64,000 bases of DNA from Akkermansia muciniphila (GTDB lineage: Bacteria > Verrucomicrobiota > Verrucomicrobiia > Verrucomicrobiales > Akkermansiaceae). The notes under the pieces were generated by a model. That model ran no database searches, was not told where the DNA came from, and saw only the letters and a list, made by a program, of their open reading frames with translations. Made by a program: the position numbers and the translations under genes. Of the stretch, positions 51,029 through 59,815 are shown piece after piece. The stretch lies in assembly GCF_018709685.1 (NCBI RefSeq), contig NZ_JABDHQ010000006.1, positions 1-64,000 on the forward strand. Reading direction: 5' to 3'. Positions within the stretch are counted from its first letter, which is position 1; each line of letters starts with the position of its first letter.

Positions 51029-51907
51029 GTGAAAATAAGATTTTACCTGAATGACCAGGCGGAACGCATCATGGCCCTGTGGAGTGAAAGCCGTGGAGAA
51101 TACCTGGTGGCGGATTCCGTGGTTGCGGAGGTGGATGCCTGCATTTGCGGGGAAACGGATTCCTGCGGGGAGGAGATGAAGCGCATAGCGGAGTTTCTGG
51201 ACAATCCCGCCGCCAAGGCTGTGGACCCGGACTGGATGATTGATACCGCGCTGCCCTGTTCCCCCTCCAAGCTGGTGTGCCTGGGGAAGAGCTATGCGGC
51301 CCACGCGAAGGAGTTTGACGGCGATCCCGTGCAGGAGCCGGCTATTTTCCTGAAATCACCTTCCGCCATCACCTCTTGCAGTGACGTTGTTTTATATCCT
51401 CCCGGCTGCGATAAGCTGGATTATGAGATTGAACTGGCCGTCGTGATTAAAAATGTGCTGAAGAACGCTTCACCGGAGGAGGCCGCGAAGGCCATCAGCG
51501 GTTATACCCTGATGTGCGATTATTCCGAGCGGGCCAACCAATTGGAGCACGGCGGCCAGTGGACCAAGGGGAAGAGCTATGACAGCTTTGCTCCCATGGG
51601 GCCCACGTTTATTTCCGTGGAGGAACTGGGGGACGGCTCCGGCATTCCGCTGGAATTGAAGGTGAACGGGGAAGTGCGCCAGCATGGCAATACGGACGGC
51701 CTGATCTGGCCCGTGCCGGAGTTGCTTGCCTACATTTCCCGTTTCATGACCTTGTGGCCCGGGGATGTAGTCTCCACCGGAACGCCGGCAGGCGTGGGCA
51801 TGGGGATGAATCCGCCGCAGTATTTGAAGCCGGGGGACGTGGTGGAGTGGGGCAGCCCCGCTTTCGGCTATGCTTCCCAGGCGGTGGTGATTGATGACGA
51901 AGCCTGA
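51029..51907 (+). CDS. Fumarylacetoacetate hydrolase-family protein
   Basis: This is a 292-residue FAH-fold enzyme. The N-terminal ~80 residues are a small cap domain. The catalytic domain starts KLVCLGKSYAAHAKEF and has metal ligands in DYEIELAVVI and SYDSFAPMGP, and then GDVVSTGTPAGVGMG. Members cleave or decarboxylate beta-diketo acids (for example oxaloacetate, acylpyruvates). The start is a GTG at 51029; no ATG is available upstream in frame. The rhodanese gene follows after 56 bp. The substrate cannot be read from sequence. Confidence 0.9.
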   Translation: MKIRFYLNDQAERIMALWSESRGEYLVADSVVAEVDACICGETDSCGEEMKRIAEFLDNPAAKAVDPDWMIDTALPCSPSKLVCLGKSYAAHAKEFDGDPVQEPAIFLKSPSAITSCSDVVLYPPGCDKLDYEIELAVVIKNVLKNASPEEAAKAISGYTLMCDYSERANQLEHGGQWTKGKSYDSFAPMGPTFISVEELGDGSGIPLELKVNGEVRQHGNTDGLIWPVPELLAYISRFMTLWPGDVVSTGTPAGVGMGMNPPQYLKPGDVVEWGSPAFGYASQAVVIDDEA

Positions 51908-51963
51908 AAAAGGCTTGAGAGTTTTTTCTTGATTCCGCCGTTGCGGTTTAGTGAAGTGGAAAC

Positions 51964-52332
51964 GTGAAAAACGTGGTTTTTTATGTGGTCATGGTGACCG
52001 GACTGACCGCCATTTTCGTATGGCTGAAGGGGCGTAATGCGGAACGCGTTCCTGCGGCTTCCTCCATGGTGGTGTCTCCGGACGCTGGAACGCCTCATGA
52101 AATTCTGCTGGTGGACGTCCGCACCCCGGAGGAGTACCGCACGGGCCACAAGGAGGGTGCCGTGAACATTCCCGTGGATGAACTGGAAGAGCTGGCGCCG
52201 CAACTGCTTCCGGATAAGAATGCCGTGATTCTGCTGTATTGCCGTACGGGCAAGCGGGCGGACAAGGCTGTGGAGACCCTCAGGAAAATGGGGTATTCCC
52301 ATCTGGAAAACCTGCATCGGTTTGAAATGTAG
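51964..52332 (+). CDS. Membrane-anchored rhodanese-like protein
   Basis: This 122-residue protein has one N-terminal transmembrane helix (VVFYVVMVTGLTAIFVWL) and a rhodanese domain (about 45-120). The active-site loop LYCRTGKRADKA has the catalytic Cys, and LLVDVRTPEEYRTGHKEGAVNIP is the CH2A motif. It would move sulfane sulfur or act as a redox/sulfur carrier in the periplasm. The start is GTG. It follows the FAH gene by 56 bp on the same strand. Confidence 0.88.
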   Translation: MKNVVFYVVMVTGLTAIFVWLKGRNAERVPAASSMVVSPDAGTPHEILLVDVRTPEEYRTGHKEGAVNIPVDELEELAPQLLPDKNAVILLYCRTGKRADKAVETLRKMGYSHLENLHRFEM

Positions 52333-52459
52333 CCCGTAGCTCCTTTTTTAGTGCGGGGTTTTCCATGCGCGCGGTCACGCCGTGTCCAGGGCCGGAGCAG
52401 GTTGATGAGCATAACGCAAAAGAGGTGCGGAAGCGTCAATAGGCTGCCCGATCAATAAA

Positions 52460-52497
52460 CAAGCTCCGGCCGTTTTTATACAAACGGCCGGAGCTTG
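52460..52497. terminator. Strong bidirectional terminator hairpin
   Basis: Perfect 16-bp arms CAAGCTCCGGCCGTTT and its complement enclose a 6-nt loop. It sits between the convergent rhodanese and PEP-CTERM genes, 20 bp after the latter's stop, and would end both transcripts. Confidence 0.85.
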
Positions 52498-52516
52498 ATG
52501 AAGATGAAACAGGGGG

Positions 52517-53311
52517 TTACGCCCGTCTGCGGCGCATCAGCAGAACGCCCAGGCCCAGCAGGCCGAGGCTGGCCGCGGCGGGTTCCGGAACGGAGGTGAG
52601 GGCCAGGGAATTGATGCTTCCGCTTCCGCCCTGGGACTGGATATTGAGCTGGGTTCCGTCGGCTGCCACATCGAACGTATAGGTAACCACCATCCAGTCT
52701 CCGGTATGCGTGTTGCCTGTGACGGTGGCGCCGTTCAGCGTAGCGCCGGAACCGGTGGAGTAGTTGTCCAGGCTGGCGGAGATGTTGGAGATGCCGCTGC
52801 CGTCAATGCTGAAGGAAGAAGTGTTGCCCGTACCGTAGTTGTTTCCGCGCCCTACCAGCATGGTGAGCGTGTAGGTGCCGGCGGACAGGTTGTTCAGGGA
52901 CATCGTGAAATTGGCGTTGGCGGAACCGCTGGTGTTAATAACGCCGCCCATGGGATTGCCCGTGGACATATCCTGGCCGAAAATATCGTAAAATTTATTG
53001 TCCAGGCCCAGCGCAGAGTCTTTGGCGGAGGAATCAGTCAGAACACCGCCGCTCCCGCAACAGACGCCGCCGGTCGTCAGGGTGATGCCGGTAGAGTCGC
53101 CGCCGCTGGTTACCAGTGTTCCGGAAGTATAGGAAGAGGAGCTTCCAGTAGAGATTTTATTCACTTTTTGGCCGGATTCTCCCAGATACGTACCGTCAAT
53201 AACAGCGGTACCATTTCCCGAATTAATCCCGAACGAAATGAGAACGGTGGAAGCTTGGGCCGCAACCGCCGCTCCCGCCATGGCTGCCAGAATGAATAAT
53301 GTCTTCTTCAT
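52517..53311 (-). CDS. PEP-CTERM-anchored secreted protein
   Basis: This 264-residue protein has a signal peptide (LFILAAMAGAAVAAQAS), a Gly/Ser/Thr/Asn-rich beta-sandwich-like body (about 20-235) and a C-terminal PEP-CTERM sorting signal: VPEPAAASLGLLGLGVLLMRRRRA. Exosortase would cleave at the Pro-Glu-Pro region after export and hand the protein to the surface or extracellular matrix. No exosortase gene is in this window. The promoter contains a CGGATT-type palindrome in its spacer. The ligand is unknown. Confidence 0.9.
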   Translation of the reverse strand: MKKTLFILAAMAGAAVAAQASTVLISFGINSGNGTAVIDGTYLGESGQKVNKISTGSSSSYTSGTLVTSGGDSTGITLTTGGVCCGSGGVLTDSSAKDSALGLDNKFYDIFGQDMSTGNPMGGVINTSGSANANFTMSLNNLSAGTYTLTMLVGRGNNYGTGNTSSFSIDGSGISNISASLDNYSTGSGATLNGATVTGNTHTGDWMVVTYTFDVAADGTQLNIQSQGGSGSINSLALTSVPEPAAASLGLLGLGVLLMRRRRA

Positions 53312-53365
53312 ACTATCAATGAGATATGTGATTGGAAATGTTAGAACACCCTTCCTAGGAATAGG

Positions 53366-53394
53366 AAAGTAGCGGATTTATAATCCGGAGTCAA
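53366..53394 (-). promoter_or_regulatory. Promoter of the PEP-CTERM gene with palindromic operator in the spacer
   Basis: On the minus strand TTGACT (53389-53394) and TACTTT (53366-53371) are separated by exactly 17 bp. That spacer is filled by CGGATT-ATA-AATCCG (53373-53387) with one base on each side. The palindrome centre is 69 bp upstream of the ATG. A protein bound here would block RNA polymerase or, like MerR-type factors, reshape the spacer. Confidence 0.6.
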
Positions 53395-53716
53395 GCTTCA
53401 GTTCTAAAAGCAAGTCACTTGTGTTAAACGTTCGTTTCATTATTAAAACTTCTCCCGGAAGGAAAAATTGTTCTGTTGGGAATAACCGTACCAGAAACGC
53501 GGAATGCCTCTGCGGCAACCGGAATTCACACGTCTGCCAGGACATGCTGCTTTTGAGAAAGGGAAGTTCACTGACGTTCAAGTTCCTATTCAGTTGCCGC
53601 ATAGGTCTGGGACGCTCCTGATGCTGCCCGGTATTTTCCGTTTTCCCATGGAGTGCTTCCCTCATCATTAAAAGTGGATAGGGAGGACATGGCCGTCACC
53701 AGGATTTAATTCATAA

Positions 53717-53731
53717 CGGATTATAAATCCG
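53717..53731. promoter_or_regulatory. 15-bp palindrome CGGATT-ATA-AATCCG, distal site
   Basis: A perfect copy of the same palindrome (extended by A/T to 17 bp), about 413 bp upstream of the PEP-CTERM ATG and 130 bp from the end of clpC. No clear -35/-10 pair flanks it. The stretch 53395-53716 shows no gene that I can support. Confidence 0.5.
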
Positions 53732-53819
53732 TGCCATTTAAAAAGCGGGAGCAGGGCTTGTTCGTGGCCCGGAGAGGTTTTTGTTCCGGCGCCAGGGGGG
53801 CGTTCCTTCCAAAGAAGAA

Positions 53820-53849
53820 AACCCTCCGCATGGATTCATGCGGAGGGTT
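53820..53849 (-). terminator. Intrinsic terminator of clpC
   Basis: Arms AACCCTCCGCATG and CATGCGGAGGGTT (13 bp, perfect) enclose a 4-nt loop, with TTTCTTCTTT following on the minus strand. It lies 24 bp past the clpC stop and ends the mcsA-mcsB-clpC transcript. Confidence 0.85.
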
Positions 53850-53873
53850 CCTGTCTAATGGTTGTCCGTAGGG

Positions 53874-56456
53874 TTATTCCGCCTTCGGCTTGCGGGGCGT
53901 CCTTTTACGGGGCGTCTTGGCTTTCGGAGACGCCTTGTCCTTGACGTGCAGGAAGGTGAGCGTTTCCGTTCCGTCCGTTTCCACGGCTTCAATCTTGTCG
54001 CCGGGTTTCACGTCTCCCCGCAGCAGGGCTTCCGCCAGCGGGTCTTCCAGCAGCCGTTCGATGGCGCGGCGCATGGGCCGTGCCCCGTACTGCGGATCGT
54101 AGCCGTTCTTGATGATCAGGCTCAGGGCTTCCGGGCTCAGGGCCAGCGTGATGTTCTTGGTCTTGAGGCGGGAGATGAGCTTGTCCGCTTCCAGCTTCAC
54201 GATGCGTTCCAGGTCATCCCGTTCCAGCATGCGGAAGACGGAGATGTCATCAAAGCGGTTCAGGAATTCCGGGCGGAAGTGCTTGCGCGCTTCCTCCAGG
54301 ATTTTTTCCTTCATGGCCGCGTAATCCGCGCTGTCGGCAGACATGGCGCCGAAGCCCATGGTGCTCTGCCTCTTGGCGGAGGCGGCCCCCACGTTGGAGG
54401 TCAGGATGATGATGGTGTTGCGGAAGTTGATCTTGCGCCCCAGGGAGTCCGTCACGCTGCCTTCTTCCAGAATCTGGAGCAGCAGGTTCATGACGTCCGG
54501 GTGGGCTTTTTCCACTTCGTCAAAGAGGATGACGGAGTAGGGCCTGCGCCGGACGGCTTCCGTGAGCTGGCCGCCTTCGTCATGGCCTACGTAGCCGGGA
54601 GGCGAACCGATGAGGCGGGACGTGGTGTGTTTTTCCATGTACTCGCTCATGTCCACCTGGATCAGGGCGTCCGCGGTGCCGAACATGATTTCCGCCAGGT
54701 TGCGGGCCAGATAGGTCTTGCCCACCCCGGTGGGCCCCAGGAAGAGGAAGGAGCCGATCGGGCGGCGCGGGTCCTTGATGTCCGCGCGGCTGCGCCGCAG
54801 GGCGCGGGCGATGGCGGAGGCCGCCTCGTCCTGGCCGATGACCTTGCTTTTCAGTTCTTCCTCCATGCGCAGAAGCTTGGTGGTCTCCTTTTCCTCCATC
54901 CGGGCCAGCGGAATGCCGGTCCATTTGGCAAGCACGCTCATCACGTCTTCATCCGTTACGGGAACGTAATTGGTCTCATAGGAGTTCCGCCAGGTGTCCA
55001 GCATGTTCTGGAGTTCCGCCTTGGCCTGCTTTTCCTCGTCGCGGAGGCGGGCGGCGTCCTCAAAGAGCTGGGCTTCCACGGCCTGGTCCTTGCGTTCCCT
55101 GATTTGCTCGATTCCGGCTTCCATCTCGCTGATGTGGTCCGGACGCGTCATCTGGGAGACACGCTTGCGGGCCCCGGCTTCATCCAGGATGTCGATGGCC
55201 TTGTCCGGCAGGAAACGCCCCGTGAGGTAACGGTGGGAGAGCTTGGCTGAGGCTTCAATGGCTTCCTTCGTATAATGCACCTTGTGGTGTTCCTCATATT
55301 TGGGCTGGATGCCGGCCAGAATCTGGATGGTATCCTCCACGGAGGGTTCCCCCACCTGCACCTGCTGGAAGCGGCGTTCCAAGGCGGCGTCTTTCTCAAT
55401 GTGTTTTCTGTACTCATTGAGCGTGGTGGCGCCTATGGCCTGGAGCTCCCCGCGGGAGAGGGCGGGCTTGATAATGTTGGAGGCGTCCATGGAGCCTTCC
55501 GCAGAGCCCGCGCCCACGATGGTGTGCATCTCGTCAATGAAGAGGATGACGTTGCCTTCCCGGCGTATTTCATCCATCACGGCCTTGAGCCGTTCTTCAA
55601 ACTGGCCGCGGTACTTGGTGCCGGCCACCATCAGCGCCAGGTCCAGGGAGATGACCCTCTTGCTGCGCAGGAGTTCCGGAACGTGGCCCTGGGCTATTTC
55701 CTGGGCCAGTCCCTCCACGATGGCGGTTTTACCCACGCCGGCCTCACCCAGCAGGACGGGATTGTTCTTGTTCCTGCGGCACAGGATCTGGATCACGCGC
55801 TCAATTTCCGAGGCCCGGCCGATGACGGGGTCCAGCTTGCCGTCCCTGGCGAGCTGGGTCATGTCCCGGCCGAAGGCCTGGAGAGCGGGCGTCTTGGACT
55901 TCTGCTGCCTGGAAAAGGAGGGGGAGGAAGGCTCATCCGCCGGGATGGCGGGGGAGTCGTTTTCCTCCTCGTCGTCATCGTCGTCCGGGATGATGTTGTC
56001 TTCATCCGCGTCCATCTGGTACTTGGGAGTGAGTACGTCCAGCAGCTCGCGGCGCGCCTGTTCCAGGTCCACGCCGAAGTGGCGCAGAATCTGCCCGGCC
56101 ACGCCGTCTCCGTCCCGGATGAGGCCCAGGAGCAGGTGCTCCGTGCCCACGTACGTGTGGTTGAGTTCCTGGGCTTCCCGGTTGGCCATGGCCAGGACCT
56201 TGCGCACCCTGGGGGTGTAGGGGATGTTGCCCTCGGCCTGGGGTTCCGTACCCCGGCCTATCTGTTCCTCCACCTGCCTGCGCACGGCGGTAAGCTCCAC
56301 CCCCAGGTTTTCCAGGATGGTGACGGCTACGCCCTTGCCCAGCTTGAGCAGGCCAAGGAGCAGGTGTTCGGTCCCTATGTAATGATGATTGAAGCGGTCC
56401 GCTTCCCGGCGTGCATGCGCCAGCACTTGTTGCGCCCTAGGCGTAAAGTTGTTCAT
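53874..56456 (-). CDS. clpC: ATP-dependent Clp protease ATP-binding subunit ClpC
   Basis: This is an 860-residue AAA+ unfoldase that feeds ClpP. Two Clp-N repeats (1-150) open the protein, followed by an acidic linker (about 155-185). AAA domain 1 has Walker [10 protein letters not shown]; the UVR/M-domain lies near 440-490; AAA domain 2 has Walker [10 protein letters not shown]. The C-terminus has an extra Lys/Arg/Pro-rich tail ([20 protein letters not shown]). ClpC N-domains bind phospho-arginine in Firmicutes. It lies 27 bp after mcsB. No ctsR repressor gene and no CtsR operator were seen. Confidence 0.96.
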   Translation of the reverse strand: MNNFTPRAQQVLAHARREADRFNHHYIGTEHLLLGLLKLGKGVAVTILENLGVELTAVRRQVEEQIGRGTEPQAEGNIPYTPRVRKVLAMANREAQELNHTYVGTEHLLLGLIRDGDGVAGQILRHFGVDLEQARRELLDVLTPKYQMDADEDNIIPDDDDDEEENDSPAIPADEPSSPSFSRQQKSKTPALQAFGRDMTQLARDGKLDPVIGRASEIERVIQILCRRNKNNPVLLGEAGVGKTAIVEGLAQEIAQGHVPELLRSKRVISLDLALMVAGTKYRGQFEERLKAVMDEIRREGNVILFIDEMHTIVGAGSAEGSMDASNIIKPALSRGELQAIGATTLNEYRKHIEKDAALERRFQQVQVGEPSVEDTIQILAGIQPKYEEHHKVHYTKEAIEASAKLSHRYLTGRFLPDKAIDILDEAGARKRVSQMTRPDHISEMEAGIEQIRERKDQAVEAQLFEDAARLRDEEKQAKAELQNMLDTWRNSYETNYVPVTDEDVMSVLAKWTGIPLARMEEKETTKLLRMEEELKSKVIGQDEAASAIARALRRSRADIKDPRRPIGSFLFLGPTGVGKTYLARNLAEIMFGTADALIQVDMSEYMEKHTTSRLIGSPPGYVGHDEGGQLTEAVRRRPYSVILFDEVEKAHPDVMNLLLQILEEGSVTDSLGRKINFRNTIIILTSNVGAASAKRQSTMGFGAMSADSADYAAMKEKILEEARKHFRPEFLNRFDDISVFRMLERDDLERIVKLEADKLISRLKTKNITLALSPEALSLIIKNGYDPQYGARPMRRAIERLLEDPLAEALLRGDVKPGDKIEAVETDGTETLTFLHVKDKASPKAKTPRKRTPRKPKAE

Positions 56457-56483
56457 GTTTTATGAAGATGTTTTGTTGTTGCA

Positions 56484-57539
56484 TTAATCTCCGGACAGTT
56501 CCTTCCGGATAATGTCCGCACGGATCTGGTCCCTGTGTTCCGGGGTGGTTTGGTCCGTGGTGGACAGGCGGGCCAGGTGGGCCGGCTGAATGTTCAGTAT
56601 GGTTTTATTGACGTTTTTTAATGCCTGGTGGGAAAAGATGTCCAGGGAGGCTCCCATCCGGAGGAAGGAGAGCAGCCCCAGGGCCTCCTGCGTGGAGAGC
56701 AGGGTGGCGTTGGTCAGGAGGCCGTAGGCGCGGGAAACGCGGTCTTTCACCTGGAGGGTGGAGGCCTGGAGAAGCCGCCTGCGCGCGTTCCATTCCTGAT
56801 GGGCCAGGTCCGAGGTGAAGCGGGTCATGCGTTCCACGATCCGGTCCTCACTGTCTCCCAGCGTGGTCTGGTTGGAGATCTGGAACAAGTTGCCGGTGGC
56901 TTCCGTTCCTTCCCCGTACAGGCCGCGGACGGTGATGTTGAGCTGCACGGCCGCCTGGACGACCTGCTGCATCTGTTCGGAGATGACCAGGCCCGGCAGG
57001 TGCATCATGACGGAGGCCCTCATGCCCGTGCCCAGGTTGGTGGGGCAGGCGGTAAGGTACCCCAGCCGCGTGTTGTACGCGTACGGGAGCTTGGCCTCCA
57101 GCTCGGAATCTATTTTGGAGATGGCTCCCCATGCCTTTTTAAGCTGGATGCCGGGCAGGATGTACTGCAGGCGCAGGTGGTCCTCCTCATTGAAGAGGAT
57201 GCTGGCGTTCTGGCTGCGTGAGATGAGCACCGCGCAGCCTTCCGCGCGTGCGGCCAGTTCCCGGGAGATGAGGTGGCGTTCCACCAGCAGCTGCTTCTGC
57301 TGCTGGGTGAGCCCGGAGAGTTCCGCGTAGTAGCCGCCTTTCATGACGGGGATTTGGCGCGCTTCTCCGGAAGTAAGCTTCAGCGTGTCTTCCCTCTGCT
57401 GGCGCGTGGCCCAGCCGGGAAAGGGGGTGGCGGTCAGATTGCGTGCCAGGCGGATGCGGGAGGTCAGAACGATGTCGTGTTCATCCCGTGATTCCACCAT
57501 CCATTTGGCGGGGTTGTTCAGTAAGTCGTCAAAGAGCAT
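56484..57539 (-). CDS. mcsB: Protein arginine kinase McsB
   Basis: This 351-residue phosphagen-kinase-fold protein phosphorylates arginines to mark proteins for ClpCP. Features include DIVLTSRIRLARNL at the N-terminus, ILFNEEDHLRLQ (nucleotide/substrate loop) and GYLTACPTNLGTGMRASV with the catalytic Cys. The C-terminal RDQIRA (residues 336-341) matches the RDxxRA phospho-arginine sensor of Bacillus McsB. All the key residues are conserved, so activity is expected. mcsA ends 5 bp upstream and clpC begins 27 bp downstream. Confidence 0.94.
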   Translation of the reverse strand: MLFDDLLNNPAKWMVESRDEHDIVLTSRIRLARNLTATPFPGWATRQQREDTLKLTSGEARQIPVMKGGYYAELSGLTQQQKQLLVERHLISRELAARAEGCAVLISRSQNASILFNEEDHLRLQYILPGIQLKKAWGAISKIDSELEAKLPYAYNTRLGYLTACPTNLGTGMRASVMMHLPGLVISEQMQQVVQAAVQLNITVRGLYGEGTEATGNLFQISNQTTLGDSEDRIVERMTRFTSDLAHQEWNARRRLLQASTLQVKDRVSRAYGLLTNATLLSTQEALGLLSFLRMGASLDIFSHQALKNVNKTILNIQPAHLARLSTTDQTTPEHRDQIRADIIRKELSGD

Positions 57540-57544
57540 GTAGG

Positions 57545-58081
57545 TTAATTGGTCGGCGTGCGCAATTGCTTGATTTGATCGCGGAGCTTGGCCGCGCGTT
57601 CATAATCTTCTCTTGCTACTGCCAGGGATAGTTGTTGTTCCAGATCACTGATGGTGTGGGTTTCCGTTTCGCGCTTTTCCGCCCTTTCAGGCGTCTTTCC
57701 GTGATGGTGGGAATCAGGCTGAATCTGGGCCAGAAGAGGGAGAATCTCTTCTTCAAAGACGTTGTAGCATTCACTGCAGCCCAGGCGTCCTACATTTTTG
57801 TAATCCTGAAGGGTGAAGGAGCAGATCGGGCAGCTTGTGAGCGGGAGGGACTGGAGGGCCGGAATGGGGGCGGAGGGATCCGCTGCTCCTTCCTTGCCGA
57901 ACTGCCCCTGAAGGTTCGGGAACAGTTTCTCCGCCAGATCAAAGGCGTCCGGGTCCAGCAGGCCCCGCTCCTGGGCGCATTTGGCGCAGAGGCAGAATTT
58001 GGTGGACTTCCCGTTGATGATCTGTGTCAGGAACACCGTTGCCGGTGCAGAGCATATCTCACATTTTTTCACAACCCGCAT
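57545..58081 (-). CDS. mcsA: McsA, activator of the arginine kinase McsB
   Basis: This 178-residue protein has two zinc-binding regions: CEIC with CAKC (about 6-37), and CPIC with CSEC (about 85-110). A C-terminal UVR motif follows (ISDLEQQLSLAVAREDYERAAKLRDQIKQL). This is the layout of B. subtilis McsA, which binds and activates McsB. I start at the ATG at 58081 so that the first Cys pair begins at residue 7. It is the first gene of the mcsA-mcsB-clpC operon; in Firmicutes ctsR would precede it. Confidence 0.92.
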   Translation of the reverse strand: MRVVKKCEICSAPATVFLTQIINGKSTKFCLCAKCAQERGLLDPDAFDLAEKLFPNLQGQFGKEGAADPSAPIPALQSLPLTSCPICSFTLQDYKNVGRLGCSECYNVFEEEILPLLAQIQPDSHHHGKTPERAEKRETETHTISDLEQQLSLAVAREDYERAAKLRDQIKQLRTPTN

Positions 58082-58148
58082 TATAATGGCAACCCCCACG
58101 GCGGACTAGTAGTCTGCGTGTCATGGATTGTCATGAAAACGGGCCTTG

Positions 58149-59012
58149 TTATTGTACGGAGGAAGAATTCTTTCTGCGCTGTTTCAAAAGCCCGCACCGT
58201 GATGAATACAAATAGGCTGCGCAGAAGATGGTTCCCAGCACCAGAATGATGGTTGCGCCCAGATGCCAGCCCAGCGGGAAGGACAGGTAGAAGGCCAGCA
58301 AAGAGCCCAGCCCGCCGATGATTCCGCCCCCCCAGAAGAGGTGGGAGGGCTTGTTGGTGAGCATGTACACCGTGGCGGCGGGACCGACAAGCAGGCCCAG
58401 CGTCAGGAAGGCGCCCACGGCCTGGAGGGAAGACACCAGCACCAGGATGATGAGGGTGAAGATGCCGTAGCTGATGAGGCGGGAGGGGATGCCCAATGTG
58501 GTGGCGATGTCCGGGTCAAACAGATAGATCAGGATGGGGCGCCGGAAAAGCAGCAGGATCAGGACGCTGACGGAGCTGATGGCGAAGGCGATCCACAGGT
58601 CGGAGTCGGACAGGCTCATGATGGAGCCGAACAGCCAGTCGTCTATCTTCTGCTGAAGCCCCAGCCGCACCAGCACGATGAAGCCCGCGGCGAAGGCCGT
58701 GGTGTGCAGGATGGACAGAGCCGTGTCCTGGTTCAGCCGGGATGTGCGGGAGACGAAGAGGGACCCCAGCCCGACGAGCAGGGCCGCCACCACGGCGCCC
58801 GTCAGCAGGCTCCAGCGGGTGAGGCCGAAGAGCAGCACGGCCAGGGCAATGCCCGGCAGCAGGGCGCAGGACAGCGTGCCGATCTGAAGGGCTGATTTTT
58901 TCAGGATAACCAGCCCGCTGACGAAGCCGTTGGCAAAGCCGATCATGACGCAGGCCAGCAGGGAGCGCTGGGCGATGGGCTCGCGGAGGAATTGAAGAAA
59001 ATCGTCCATCAT
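58149..59012 (-). CDS. Metal (zinc/manganese) ABC transporter permease
   Basis: This is a 287-residue ABC-3 family permease with about eight or nine helices. It opens FLQFLREPIAQRSLLACVMIGFANGF, and LLVGPAATVYMLTNKPSHLFW is a conserved ZnuB/MntB segment. It forms the membrane channel for the ATPase whose stop overlaps its ATG by 4 bp. It is the last gene of a four-gene operon. The metal is probably zinc, judged from the His-rich loop of the binding protein. Confidence 0.92.
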   Translation of the reverse strand: MMDDFLQFLREPIAQRSLLACVMIGFANGFVSGLVILKKSALQIGTLSCALLPGIALAVLLFGLTRWSLLTGAVVAALLVGLGSLFVSRTSRLNQDTALSILHTTAFAAGFIVLVRLGLQQKIDDWLFGSIMSLSDSDLWIAFAISSVSVLILLLFRRPILIYLFDPDIATTLGIPSRLISYGIFTLIILVLVSSLQAVGAFLTLGLLVGPAATVYMLTNKPSHLFWGGGIIGGLGSLLAFYLSFPLGWHLGATIILVLGTIFCAAYLYSSRCGLLKQRRKNSSSVQ

Positions 59013-59815
59013 GAAAGCCGGGCCTCCGGTTGGGGTTCCATTCCATACGTCTCACTGATGCGCCGGGTGGTAAGCACTTCCCTGGCGGGACCGAAGGCGA
59101 CCAGTTCCCGGTTCATCAGCAGGACAGTGTCAAAAATATCCGCCGCCGTGTTCAGGTCGTGATGGGAGGCGATCACCAGGCGGCCTTCCGCCGCCAGGGA
59201 ATCCAGCAGGTGCCCCAGGGACTGGCACGCGGGGGCGTCCAGCCCCGTGAAAGGCTCGTCCAGCAGGAGGACGTGGGCCTCCTGGGCCAGCGCCCGCGCC
59301 AGGAAGGCCCGCTGCTGCTGGCCGCCGGAAAGCTCGGAAATCTGGCGGTCCGCCAGGGACTCCATGCCCAGCACGTGCAGGGACTTCTCCACGATGTCCC
59401 GGTCATGCGCCCCGAACTTTTTCCACAGGCCCAGGGCCGGGTAGCGCCCCATCTCCACCAGGGCGCGCACGGTGATGGGGAAGGACCAGTCCACGTCGGA
59501 ACGCTGGGGCAGGTAGGCTATTTCTCCCGGCGTATCATGCAGGGGGCGGCCATTCCACAGGATTTCTCCGGAATCAGGCCGGATCAGGCCGGCCAGGGCC
59601 TTGATCAGCGTGGATTTTCCCGCGCCGTTGGGACCCATCAGGGCCAGCGTGTGCCCGCAGGTGATGGAAAAGCTGATGCCGTTCAGGGCAAGAAGCCGCC
59701 CGTAATACACGCTGAGGTTCCGCACTTCCAGCCGATGGCGGTCCGGATGGCTGGCGTGGGCCCCCCAGCAGATGTGGTCCCGGGCGCAGTGAGGGTCTGG
59801 ACTGTTTATTTCCAT
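59009..59815 (-). CDS. Metal ABC transporter ATP-binding protein
   Basis: This is a 268-residue ATPase of the ZnuC/MntB class. Walker A is GPNGAGKST, the Q-loop is in IAYLPQRSDVDW (typical of this class), the signature is LSGGQQQR, and Walker B is VLLLDEPFTGLD. The N-terminal ~35 residues form an extra His/Cys/Asp-rich leader (DPHCARDHICWGAHASHPDRH) absent from most relatives, and it might bind metal. I use the ATG at 59815, which overlaps the upstream gene by 10 bp. It drives the downstream permease. Confidence 0.91.
   Translation of the reverse strand: MEINSPDPHCARDHICWGAHASHPDRHRLEVRNLSVYYGRLLALNGISFSITCGHTLALMGPNGAGKSTLIKALAGLIRPDSGEILWNGRPLHDTPGEIAYLPQRSDVDWSFPITVRALVEMGRYPALGLWKKFGAHDRDIVEKSLHVLGMESLADRQISELSGGQQQRAFLARALAQEAHVLLLDEPFTGLDAPACQSLGHLLDSLAAEGRLVIASHHDLNTAADIFDTVLLMNRELVAFGPAREVLTTRRISETYGMEPQPEARLS

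Noticed and set aside
53378..53668. 96-codon minus-strand frame upstream of the PEP-CTERM gene
   Set aside because: It overlaps the promoter and operator, has no ribosome-binding site and no protein-like pattern.
53395..53872. Second sigma-54 promoter (TGGCACG on the minus strand near 53737)
   Set aside because: The -12 element reads TATAA instead of TTGCA, so the match is only half a promoter; the TGGCACG overlaps the palindrome by chance.
58082..58148. CtsR or CIRCE heat-shock operator before mcsA
   Set aside because: Neither a GGTCAAA-type CtsR direct repeat nor a TTAGCACTC/GAGTGCTAA inverted repeat is present.
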